A stretch of 8,633 nucleotides of DNA from an uncultured Isosphaeraceae bacterium (GTDB taxonomy: Bacteria > Planctomycetota > Planctomycetia > Isosphaerales > Isosphaeraceae). The notes beneath the pieces are model-generated. The model saw nothing but the letters and a program-made list of their open reading frames with translations, had not been told where the DNA came from and did not search any database. The stretch covers positions 1-8,633 of the forward strand of contig CALCIC010000209.1 in the NCBI GenBank assembly GCA_937907405.1, given 5' to 3'. The translations under genes were made by a program, and so were the position numbers. Shown here in pieces: positions 1 through 5,742 of this stretch. Position 1 is the stretch's first letter; the number at the start of each line of letters is the position of its first letter.

Positions 1-777
1 TTCTTCGCGGTCGTGCTCGTGGCGGCGGCCTTCGGCGGCGGCGCGATGGTCAACGGCCCCGGGTTCCGGTGGGTTCAGGACCACCTGTCCGACTACATGG
101 GTCTGAAGGACGGCGGCGAGATCGCCTCCATCGACTTGCCCCCCGCGCCGACCGACGACGCCCCTCTCGACGCGTCGCCGACGTCCTCGGCCGGCAAAGC
201 CGCGGGGGAGGCTCGCCCCGCGCCCGAACCCAGGCCGGCTGAACCTGTTGCGGCCGAGCCCAGGTCCCAGCCCGCCCCCCAGCCGGACGCCGATCCGACG
301 CCGACGACGCCGCCGCCGCCGCTGCTGGCGGGGCCCTCGGGGGCGCCGGGCCCCGCGCCCAGCGCTCCGCCGGCGCCCCTGGACCCCGGCGTCGCCCCCG
401 CGCTACTGGCGTCGCTCTCGCCGGTGCCTTCTCCCTCCCCTTCCCAGGCGGCGACGCCCGGCGGCCTACCCCCCGACCTTGCTCCGGCCCCGGCCGCGGA
501 GGTTAAGCCGGCTTCCGCGCCGACGCCGACCTCGGGGGGGGGCGACTGGGGCGAGCTGCGTCGCAAGCTCAAGGAGCAGGGGGTGACCCGCTTTACGGTC
601 GAGGCCGACGTCCAGGGCCGCGCCTTGTTCTCGTGCTTGATCCCCCTGGCCGGAAAGCAGGCGGTCTCGCAACAGTTCGAGGCCGAGGGGGACGACGAAT
701 TCGAGGCCGCGACCGCGGCCCTGCGGCGGATCAAACTCTGGCGGGCCGCCCAGGCCCCCGCGCCGGCCTCGCCCTAG
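1..777 (+). CDS. Membrane-anchored Pro/Ala-rich protein, 5'-truncated
   Basis: The frame is open from base 1, so the gene most likely begins upstream. A GTG at 13 could start it, but the residues before it (FFAVV) are hydrophobic and continue the same segment. The visible N-terminus (FFAVVLVAAAFGGGAMV) looks like the end of a signal anchor or transmembrane helix. Residues from about 45 to 178 form a low-complexity Pro/Ala/Ser linker, typical of a spacer that holds a domain away from the membrane. A compact, normally composed region follows from about residue 180 to 254 (GDWGELRRKL, then TRFTVEADVQGRALFSCLIPL, then an EFEAATAALRRI helix). It looks like a small alpha/beta domain, perhaps two strands and a helix. 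I do not recognise the family. The balanced C-terminal composition supports a real gene, whereas the antisense frames are low-complexity. The stop is TAG at 775-777. A run of nine G at 534-542 lies just before the C-terminal domain. Confidence 0.8.
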   Translation, partial: FFAVVLVAAAFGGGAMVNGPGFRWVQDHLSDYMGLKDGGEIASIDLPPAPTDDAPLDASPTSSAGKAAGEARPAPEPRPAEPVAAEPRSQPAPQPDADPTPTTPPPPLLAGPSGAPGPAPSAPPAPLDPGVAPALLASLSPVPSPSPSQAATPGGLPPDLAPAPAAEVKPASAPTPTSGGGDWGELRRKLKEQGVTRFTVEADVQGRALFSCLIPLAGKQAVSQQFEAEGDDEFEAATAALRRIKLWRAAQAPAPASP

Positions 778-779
778 AG

Positions 780-793
780 CCGCCCATCGGCGG
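780..793 (+). terminator. Small hairpin after gene 1, weak terminator candidate
   Basis: CCGCC (780-784) pairs with GGCGG (789-793) around a CATC loop, three bases after the stop codon. A second GC hairpin, GCGCCC (821-826) with GGGCGC (830-835) and a GGA loop, follows 28 bases later. Neither has a T tract, so they are not classical intrinsic terminators. They could still act as 3' stabilisers or assist termination. Confidence 0.25.
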
Positions 794-883
794 TCCATTG
801 GGGATTGTCGCATCGTCAGCGCGCCCGGAGGGCGCCCCGCGCTCTTCAGATCTCGCAAAATCCCCTATCTTAACGAAGGGAGG

Positions 884-912
884 TGAACGGCGGCGGCCGT
901 CGTTTCTATAAT
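884..912 (+). promoter_or_regulatory. Promoter candidate upstream of the 982 gene
   Basis: A perfect TATAAT lies at 907-912, unusual in this GC-rich sequence, 70 bases before the ATG at 982. A poor -35 match (TGAACG at 884-889, three of six consensus bases) sits 17 bases upstream. The -10 is the convincing part; the -35 is weak. The pairing assumes a housekeeping sigma factor and is inferred. Confidence 0.4.
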
Positions 913-981
913 ACGAGAGTTGAAGTTCATTCGACCGGATGCGATCGGTCGATCTCCTAGGTGGAAAGGGCGGGCCGACTG

Positions 982-1488
982 ATGGCCGACGGATCGCCTC
1001 TGCGTCTTCTTTTGATTGTGACGGGGAGTACGCTGCGGGCCGAGCAAATGGATCGGCCGCTCGCCTACTACCTGAAACAGCGGATCGAGCAGGCGCTTGC
1101 CGCCCGCCCGTCCGAGGACGCGTTCGATTCTCACGTCCAGGTCGTCGCCGATTTCCGCTGGATCCAGGACGAGGGCCTGCACGAGCTGGCGACGATCTCG
1201 CTCGGCGGCCCCGGAGTCAACGAGCTGGCCCATCGCTGGCTGGAGGAAGTGCCCGTCTCGCTCGCCTACAACGAGCGCTACTTCATCCAGATGGACCCCG
1301 AACTGACCGAGCCCCGCGCCAGCATCTGGGGCATGGACAACCCGACGACCCAGATCGCGGTCTCGGTGTTCCTCGACCGCTTCCTCCCCCGGTTCCTGGA
1401 ATGCTTCGCCGCGCTGCCGCCGATCGTCATGGACCCCGACGACGGCGACCCTGACGCCGACCTCGAACTCGACGACGACGACGACTGA
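982..1488 (+). CDS. Conserved-looking hypothetical protein with acidic tail
   Basis: The gene encodes 168 residues beginning MADGSPLRLLLIVTGSTLRAEQ. I chose ATG 982 because a purine-rich GGAAAGGG (963-970) lies 11 bases upstream. A GTG at 961 would add seven residues but has no clear ribosome site. The body has a hydrophobic strand near the N-terminus (LRLLLIVTGS), a helix (PLAYYLKQRIEQAL), then strand-like VQVVADFRWI and a loop ending GGPGVNELAHRWLEEVP. It therefore resembles a small soluble alpha/beta protein. There is no cleavable signal peptide with a charged n-region. The protein ends in a strongly acidic tail (DDGDPDADLELDDDDD), the last codons being five repeated GAC. I do not recognise the family and assign no function. 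The gene stands alone, with 204 bases before it and 284 after it. Balanced composition and regular third-position G/C support it as coding. Confidence 0.8.
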   Translation: MADGSPLRLLLIVTGSTLRAEQMDRPLAYYLKQRIEQALAARPSEDAFDSHVQVVADFRWIQDEGLHELATISLGGPGVNELAHRWLEEVPVSLAYNERYFIQMDPELTEPRASIWGMDNPTTQIAVSVFLDRFLPRFLECFAALPPIVMDPDDGDPDADLELDDDDD

Positions 1489-1772
1489 CCGCCCCGATCG
1501 GCCCGGACCGGACTCCAAGGCCCCTCCCGCCGCGCTCCTCGCATCGCATCGTCCTTTTCCAGCCCTGGACTGGACCGTATCGGATCGAAGCGAACCGACG
1601 CAAACGTTGCGCCGTCGCGCCCGATTCTCTTGCAAATCCACGGAAATCGACCGGGCCATGACGGCCGCGTCGCAAAATCCCCACAGAGGGCCTCTCCGCC
1701 CGAATAATAAAGTGAAGAGGGGCTCACGCCTCTCGGTCGCCGACGTTTTGATCCCAAGGAAGGACTGCGATT
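1489..1772. other. Intergenic region before the 1773 gene
   Basis: This stretch of 284 bases has no supported gene. It contains a near-consensus -10 hexamer (AATAAT, 1703-1708, five of six bases) 64 bases before the next ATG, but no convincing -35 in front of it. A short hairpin, CGCAA (1599-1603) with TTGCG (1607-1611), lies in its middle. At 1670-1682 it carries a 13-bp sequence (TCGCAAAATCCCC) that also occurs at 853-865 upstream of the previous gene. No terminator-like hairpin with a T tract follows the previous gene. Confidence 0.5.
1756..1764 (+). promoter_or_regulatory. Ribosome binding site deciding the 1773 start
   Basis: AAGGAAGGA lies eight bases before ATG 1773. The in-frame alternative ATG 1821 has no purine-rich site in front of it, so this site favours the longer N-terminus. 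Confidence 0.6.
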
Positions 1773-2966
1773 ATGCGGAATGCAATCCGATCGCGCGGTT
1801 GGGGTGGACGGGCGTGGACCATGGTTCGAGCGCGCGGCGGCGCGGCCCGCGCGGCGGCGGCGGCGGCGCTGGGGATTGCGCTGGCGTGCGCCGGCGGCGG
1901 CGCGGCGGGCGCTTGGGAGTCGGGGGGGGAAGGGTCGATCGACCAGACGCCTCGGGTGTCGATCGTCCGCCGGGCGGTGATGCAGGACCAGGGGGCCTGG
2001 GTGGTCGACTTCGCGATCCGGAACGAGACGGCGGCGGGGGTCGTCGTCGTTCCGAGCGAACTGGAGGCGCGGGTCGAGGGCTGGGTCTCGAATTCGAGGA
2101 TCGCCGGCCACGCCCGGCCGCTGCTGGCCCGGACCTCGCTGAGCGGCAGCGCCGGGGGGACGGCCGAGGGAGACGTGATCGCCTCGAAAGCCGAGGCCGG
2201 ACGGTGCCGCGAGCGACTGTCCCTGTCGATCTGGAGCGACGACGCCCCGCCGGACAACAGGGGTCAGGCCAGAGAAAAGGGGTCAGGAACCTTTTCTCCT
2301 GCTGGGGAAAAGGTTCCTGACCCCTTTTCTCTCTTTTCTCTGGCGCCGATCAGCCTCGCGCCCGGCGCGACCGGCCGGGTCCGGCTCCGGCTTGAGCATC
2401 AGCACGTGGTCTTCGGCGGCTACGATCCGCTGCTGGGGGTTCGGACGATCGACCTGCGGGTGGGGTCGGAGACGTACCGCGACGTGGTCGCGCTGGACCG
2501 CGAGCGGTATCTCGCCCAGCCCGACGCGCGCTGGCCCGAGCCTCCCGAGGACCGCCGCGACCCGGAGCGGTACGTGTCGGCGCCCGACAGTCTGCACCTG
2601 GAAGCGCACGCGGCGGGCCGCCAGTATTATCGGTTCCCCGACCAGCCGGTGCGCCACGGCGCCCGGATGCGGTTGAGCTTCTGGTACCTGATCGCCTTCG
2701 GCACCGCCGGCGATTGCCGGGTCCGGTTCTCGCAGTACAAGGACACGCCGTCGTCGTGCCGGGTCCTCCCCAGCGGCGGCTTCGACCAGGAGTTGACCGT
2801 CGTCGGCCGGTGGACGAAGGTCGAGAAGATCATCCACATCGAATCCGAGGCCACCACGGCGGCGCTCGACTTCCGGATCTCCAGCGACGCCAACCTCGGC
2901 GAGATGTGGATCGACGACGCCGAGCTGTCCCCCATCGCCCCCGACGCGCTGGCCGCCGGGCCTTGA
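1773..2966 (+). CDS. Exported hypothetical protein, probable C-terminal beta-sandwich domain, hairpin inserted in frame
   Basis: The gene encodes 397 residues. Start 1773 has a good ribosome site. The N-terminus then has a long basic region (residues 1-26) and an Ala-rich hydrophobic core (27-38), with a plausible signal peptidase I site at AGA-W (around residue 47). From M17 it would be a more normal signal length, so the start is not certain. Residues 58 to about 235 contain strand-rich sequence (AWVVDFAIRNETAAGVVVVPSEL; RVRLRLEHQHVVFGGYDPLLG) resembling an Ig- or beta-type fold. Residues 273-390 (SLHLEAHAAGRQYYRF to GEMWIDDAELSP) have the pattern of a galactose-binding-like or carbohydrate-binding jelly roll, including the usual ending with a Trp-Ile-Asp-Asp strand. 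This is a pattern impression, not a family match. Residues about 164-191 (GQAREKGSGTFSP and onward) are encoded by a palindromic insert. The protein is probably periplasmic or surface-located; its role is unknown. Confidence 0.83.
   Translation: MRNAIRSRGWGGRAWTMVRARGGAARAAAAAALGIALACAGGGAAGAWESGGEGSIDQTPRVSIVRRAVMQDQGAWVVDFAIRNETAAGVVVVPSELEARVEGWVSNSRIAGHARPLLARTSLSGSAGGTAEGDVIASKAEAGRCRERLSLSIWSDDAPPDNRGQAREKGSGTFSPAGEKVPDPFSLFSLAPISLAPGATGRVRLRLEHQHVVFGGYDPLLGVRTIDLRVGSETYRDVVALDRERYLAQPDARWPEPPEDRRDPERYVSAPDSLHLEAHAAGRQYYRFPDQPVRHGARMRLSFWYLIAFGTAGDCRVRFSQYKDTPSSCRVLPSGGFDQELTVVGRWTKVEKIIHIESEATTAALDFRISSDANLGEMWIDDAELSPIAPDALAAGP
2271..2332. repeat. 29-bp inverted repeat (hairpin element) inside a coding region
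   Basis: The left arm is 2271-2299 and the right arm 2304-2332, separated by a TGCT loop. All positions are complementary except one T:G wobble (2297/2306). The arms contain GGGGTCAGGAACCTTTTC and its complement. Short copies flank it: GGGGTCAGG recurs at 2260-2268, and CCAGAGAAAA (2269-2278) is complementary to TTTTCTCTGG (2334-2343), so the outer end can pair in two registers. The A/T-richer composition differs from the host gene. The element leaves the frame open and encodes a pseudo-symmetrical peptide (EKGSGTFSP ... GEKVPDPFS). It looks like a dispersed palindromic (REP/MITE-like) element that landed in a tolerant loop. No transposase is present here. Confidence 0.85.
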
Positions 2967-3117
2967 GGGCGCCTCGGCGTCCCTCGGGTATTCTTTGGCC
3001 GCCGTCTGGGAGCGCGCCTGATTATTGGTTAAGGTGTCTGGGCGATTCCGTCGGTCGGTTCGGGCTGAGACGATTGAGTGTTGAGGCGCTGACGGGATCG
3101 ACCAGGAGCGAGCGAAC
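2967..3117. other. Intergenic region before the potassium transporter gene
   Basis: These 151 bases start with an imperfect hairpin directly after the stop (GGGCGC with GCGTCCC, one-base bulge) and no clean T tract. They also contain an A/T-richer patch (TGATTATTGGTTAAGG, 3019-3034) that could hold a promoter -10, although no good -35 is visible. AGGAG (3104-3108) is the probable ribosome site for GTG 3118. Confidence 0.4.
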
Positions 3118-5331
3118 GTGGATGCTTCGGATCAGCAGTCGCCCGACCATTCCTCGGGGCACGGGGCGAGCGGGTTGTTCACGAGGATGCGCGAGGCGAC
3201 GGGGACGGTCTACGGCGACCTCGGGACGTCGGTCCTCTACACGATCATGGAGATCACCCGCGAGACGGTCAAGCTGAAGCACGGGGTGGAGGATGAAGCC
3301 CGGTTCGCCGCCTTGCTGGAACAGGGGGGGGACCTGATCACCGACGTCGAGGCGCTCGGCGGCCTCAGCCTGGTCTTCTGGGCGCTGATCTTCTTGACGG
3401 TGAAGTACGACCTGATCGTGATGCGGGCCGACAACCACGGCGAGGGGGGGACGTTCGCCCTCTGGGGGCTGCTCAAGGGGGCGGCGGCCAAGGTGGTCGG
3501 CCTGACGATGATCGGCTACCTGGTGGTGGCGGCGGGGGGGCTGCTCGCCGCCGACGGCGTGATCACGCCGCCGATCAGCATGCTCGGCGCCTACGAGCCG
3601 CTCGGCGAATCGTGGGCGGTCGCCGCGACCCTGGTCAGCCTGTTCATCCTGTTCCGGTTCCAGTGGCGCGGCACCAGCCAGATCGGCGGGGCGTTCGGCT
3701 GGTTCATGATGCTGATCTGGTTCCCCTGGATCGCGCTGAAGGGGCTGCCCTGGATCATCCGCAACCCCGAGGTCTTCCTGGCGTTCGACCCGCTGTATGC
3801 GATCCGGTTCCTGGGCTCGTTCCCCAAGATCGGCTCGCTGGTGGTGCTCGGCGTGGTGGTCCTCTGCATGACGGGGGGCGAGGCGAAGTACGCCGACATC
3901 GGCCACTTCGCGCGGAAGGGGGAGGAGGGGGGCGAGGAGGGGCAGAGCCTGGCCCCGCGCGACTCGGGCCGTCGGCCGATCTCGGCCTCGTGGTTTCTGC
4001 TGGTCCTGCCCTGCCTGCTGTGCAACTACGCCGGGCAGACCGGCCGTCTGCTAGAGCTTGGCGTCCCTCCCCGCGCCAGCACGTTCTACGCGCTGACGCC
4101 CCGGATCGGGGACGCGCACGTGGACGGGATCATCCTGGCCGGCGACATGGTGATCTCGGGGATCGCCGCGTTCATCGCGTCGCAGGCGTTGATCACGGGG
4201 ATGTTCTCGATCGTCAAGCAGGCGATCTCGATGGGCTTCTGCCCCCGGTTCGAGGTCAAGTTCACCAGCCGGGAGGCCGAGGGCCAGGTCTACATCCCGG
4301 CCATCAACTGGACGATGTTCATCAGTTGCGCGGCGATCACGCTGATCTTCCGGACGTCGGGCAACCTGGCCGCGGCGTACGGGATCGCCGTCACCGGGAC
4401 GATGGGGATCACGACGCTGACGTTCGGCTACGTGGCCTACTACCGGTGGAACTGGAGCATGGCGAAGGTGCTGGCGGTCTGCGCGCCGATCCTGGCGGTC
4501 GACCTGATCTTCTTCGGCAGCAACCTGCTCAAGTTCACCCACGGCGGCTACTACCCGCTGGCGATCGCCGCGGTGCTGGTGGCGATCATGCTCACCTGGC
4601 AGTGGGGCCGTTCTCAACTGGCCAGGGCGTTCTTCGACTTCGGCGTGGCCGGCGGCAAGCGGATCGGCTGGCTGGTCGCGCTCCGCGAGAAGGTCGACGA
4701 GATCCGGGTGTCTATCGAGGAGAACCTCCCCCTGGCCCGGACGCTCGTGCAAGGCCGCCGGCGGCTGGTCGAGACCGACCGCGCGTTCGTCTTCCTCTGC
4801 TCGCGGCCGGTCCGCGACCTCGACGAGTTCGTCCCGGTGTCGATGCGGGTGTTCCTCAAGAAGTTCGGCGTGCTGCCGGCGCACATCACGCTGTTCCACG
4901 CCCGGCTGCTGACGACGCCCGAGGCCGAGAAGGGGGTCCCGCGGTTCGAGGTGATCAACCTCGGCCGCAACATCGTCTCGGTCGTGGGCACCTACGGCTA
5001 CATGGAGCAGCCCGACATCCGCCGGGCGCTCCGCGTCCTCCAGGCCCAGGGGGAACTCGAGATCCCCTCCGACCGCTGGATCATCGAGGCCGGCGAGGAG
5101 GAGATCATCGTCAGCGACGACCTGGCGTTCTTCCAGCGGCTGCGGATCCTCTTCTTCCGATGGATCCTCCGGCTCTCGACCCCGGCGCACAAGTTCCTCG
5201 GCCTGGGCTACGACGCCGGCGTGTCCAAGGAAGTCATCCCGGTCGTCTTCAGCCGGTCGGCCGTCGAGGTCGCCCTCCCCGAGCTGGAGATCATCGAGCC
5301 CGAGCCCGCCCCCGAACCGGCCGAGGCGTGA
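3118..5331 (+). CDS. kup: KUP-family potassium uptake transporter
   Basis: This is a 737-residue inner-membrane potassium importer of the KUP/HAK/KT family, thought to be driven by proton symport. It starts at GTG 3118, nine bases after AGGAG. Family signatures appear in order: YGDLGTS (32-38) in helix 1, with the conserved Asp at 34; MRADNHGEGGTFAL (102-115), with acidic Glu109; GGEAKYADIGHF (253-264), with Glu255; the NYAGQTGRLLE segment (about 304-314); SQALITGMFSIVKQAISMGF followed by EGQVYIPAINW; and NLAAAYGIAVTGTM (416-429). About twelve hydrophobic segments precede a soluble C-terminal domain from roughly residue 510. Differences from the usual form are a Val where the helix-1 signature normally has Pro (GTSVLYT against GTSPLY), a longer connection after helix 1 (TRETVKLKHGVEDEARFAAL...), and a Gly/Glu-rich loop near residues 269-277. 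At 737 residues it is longer than the roughly 620 of the E. coli protein. The gene stands alone, so regulation cannot be inferred. Family assignment is firm; activity is not tested. Confidence 0.97.
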   Translation: MDASDQQSPDHSSGHGASGLFTRMREATGTVYGDLGTSVLYTIMEITRETVKLKHGVEDEARFAALLEQGGDLITDVEALGGLSLVFWALIFLTVKYDLIVMRADNHGEGGTFALWGLLKGAAAKVVGLTMIGYLVVAAGGLLAADGVITPPISMLGAYEPLGESWAVAATLVSLFILFRFQWRGTSQIGGAFGWFMMLIWFPWIALKGLPWIIRNPEVFLAFDPLYAIRFLGSFPKIGSLVVLGVVVLCMTGGEAKYADIGHFARKGEEGGEEGQSLAPRDSGRRPISASWFLLVLPCLLCNYAGQTGRLLELGVPPRASTFYALTPRIGDAHVDGIILAGDMVISGIAAFIASQALITGMFSIVKQAISMGFCPRFEVKFTSREAEGQVYIPAINWTMFISCAAITLIFRTSGNLAAAYGIAVTGTMGITTLTFGYVAYYRWNWSMAKVLAVCAPILAVDLIFFGSNLLKFTHGGYYPLAIAAVLVAIMLTWQWGRSQLARAFFDFGVAGGKRIGWLVALREKVDEIRVSIEENLPLARTLVQGRRRLVETDRAFVFLCSRPVRDLDEFVPVSMRVFLKKFGVLPAHITLFHARLLTTPEAEKGVPRFEVINLGRNIVSVVGTYGYMEQPDIRRALRVLQAQGELEIPSDRWIIEAGEEEIIVSDDLAFFQRLRILFFRWILRLSTPAHKFLGLGYDAGVSKEVIPVVFSRSAVEVALPELEIIEPEPAPEPAEA

Positions 5332-5412
5332 GCCGAACCAACCGCGACGGCGCCGCGGCCGCGTCCCCGATTCCGGGTAAGCGTCCTATAAGTGGGTGGA
5401 CAGTCAGGCGGC

Positions 5413-5434
5413 GAGGAGGGGCGTCCCACTCCTC
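5413..5434 (+). terminator. Hairpin downstream of kup, weak terminator candidate
   Basis: GAGGAGGGG (5413-5421) pairs with CCC-A-CTCCTC (5425-5434) around a CGT loop, giving nine base pairs with a one-base bulge. It lies about 80 bases after the kup stop. No T tract follows (TTGCTCGTGC), so it may be an mRNA 3' stabiliser or simply part of the repeat block. Confidence 0.3.
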
Positions 5435-5453
5435 TTGCTCGTGCTCGAGGTTT

Positions 5454-5528
5454 CGTGGCTCGGGCGTCCCGCCCGAGCATCCACAGGACGAACGCGGCAA
5501 GCCGCTCGGGCGGGACGCCCGAGCCACG
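5454..5528. repeat. BIME-like pair of inverted palindromic units
   Basis: Positions 5454-5478 and 5504-5528 are perfect 25-bp inverted copies separated by 25 bases. Each copy is itself a hairpin: in the left unit GCTCGGGCG (5458-5466) pairs with CGCCCGAGC (5470-5478) around TCC, and the right unit is the mirror image with a GGA loop. GAGCATCC (5475-5482) is repeated inverted at 5534-5541 just outside. Two inverted REP-like units with a short spacer match the layout of a bacterial interspersed mosaic element. Such elements are typically spread by a REP-associated (RAYT) transposase encoded elsewhere. The naming is by architecture; other genomic copies cannot be seen here. Confidence 0.85.
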
Positions 5529-5727
5529 CCGGCGGATGCTCGACCGACACGCGGCCCCCCCGGAGCGGGAAAAACGGCAATCCGAGGCTACCCATCAACC
5601 GCCTCTGCTGGACGAGATTTCCCACCCACTTTCGAGACGCTCACCCCCCGATTCCAGGGGATGGGATTCCCCCGGGCCGTTGCGGTATCCTCATGGCATG
5701 TCCAACTACTCGCGAGTCATCCGAGCA

Positions 5728-5733
5728 GAGGAG
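5728..5733 (+). promoter_or_regulatory. Ribosome binding site deciding the 5743 start
   Basis: GAGGAG lies nine bases before ATG 5743 and places a Tat signal peptide at the natural distance from the N-terminus. Upstream in-frame starts (5392, 5698) are therefore disfavoured. Confidence 0.75.
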
Positions 5734-5742
5734 CGCCGAGGC

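Larger units (their letters stand above)
5332..5742. other. Repeat-rich intergenic region between kup and the M2 peptidase
   Basis: This stretch of 411 bases has no supported gene, although one frame is open through it (from 5392) into the peptidase. It holds three inverted structures: a hairpin with GAGGAG (5413-5418) against CTCCTC (5429-5434); the paired palindromes at 5454-5528; and GGGGA (5658-5662) against TCCCC (5669-5673). AAGTGGGTGG at 5390-5399 has an inverted copy at 5622-5631, bracketing most of the region. A TATAAG hexamer lies at 5387-5392 without a matching -35. The peptidase promoter is not obvious and probably lies within the last hundred bases. Confidence 0.6.

Noticed and set aside
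297..329. Short tandem codon repeats in the Pro-rich linker
   Set aside because: CCG/GCC-rich codon runs are expected for a Pro/Ala linker at this GC content and are imperfect, so they are not reported as a separate repeat.
961..981. GTG 961 as the start of the second gene
   Set aside because: ATG 982 has GGAAAGGG at a suitable distance, and that site would lie inside the coding region if GTG 961 were used. The extra residues add no recognisable feature.
1278..2111. Minus-strand open frame spanning the 982 gene end and the intergenic region
   Set aside because: Translation is Arg/Pro/Ser-rich without any recognisable motif. It overlaps two better-supported genes and has no ribosome site that I can see.
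2271..2332. Hairpin as a transcription terminator
   Set aside because: It lies in the middle of an intact reading frame. The T-rich stretches around it are part of the repeat arms, and coding sequence continues for over 600 bases.
4051..5190. 379-codon minus-strand frame opposite kup
   Set aside because: It is an Arg/Asp/Glu-rich shadow (many RRD, DRR, HRD repeats) of the kup coding strand.
5454..5528. CRISPR repeat pair
   Set aside because: The two copies are inverted, not direct. There is only one spacer-sized interval and no cas gene nearby.
5392..5742. N-terminal extension of the M2 peptidase starting at GTG 5392
   Set aside because: The extension translates the palindromic repeat block into Arg/Pro-rich sequence, and it would bury the Tat signal 130 residues inside. 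ATG 5743 has GAGGAG at nine bases and places the twin arginines at 15-16.
5698..5742. Alternative peptidase start at ATG 5698
   Set aside because: It has no clear ribosome site, and the added 15 residues move the Tat motif away from the N-terminus. It remains possible but is less likely.
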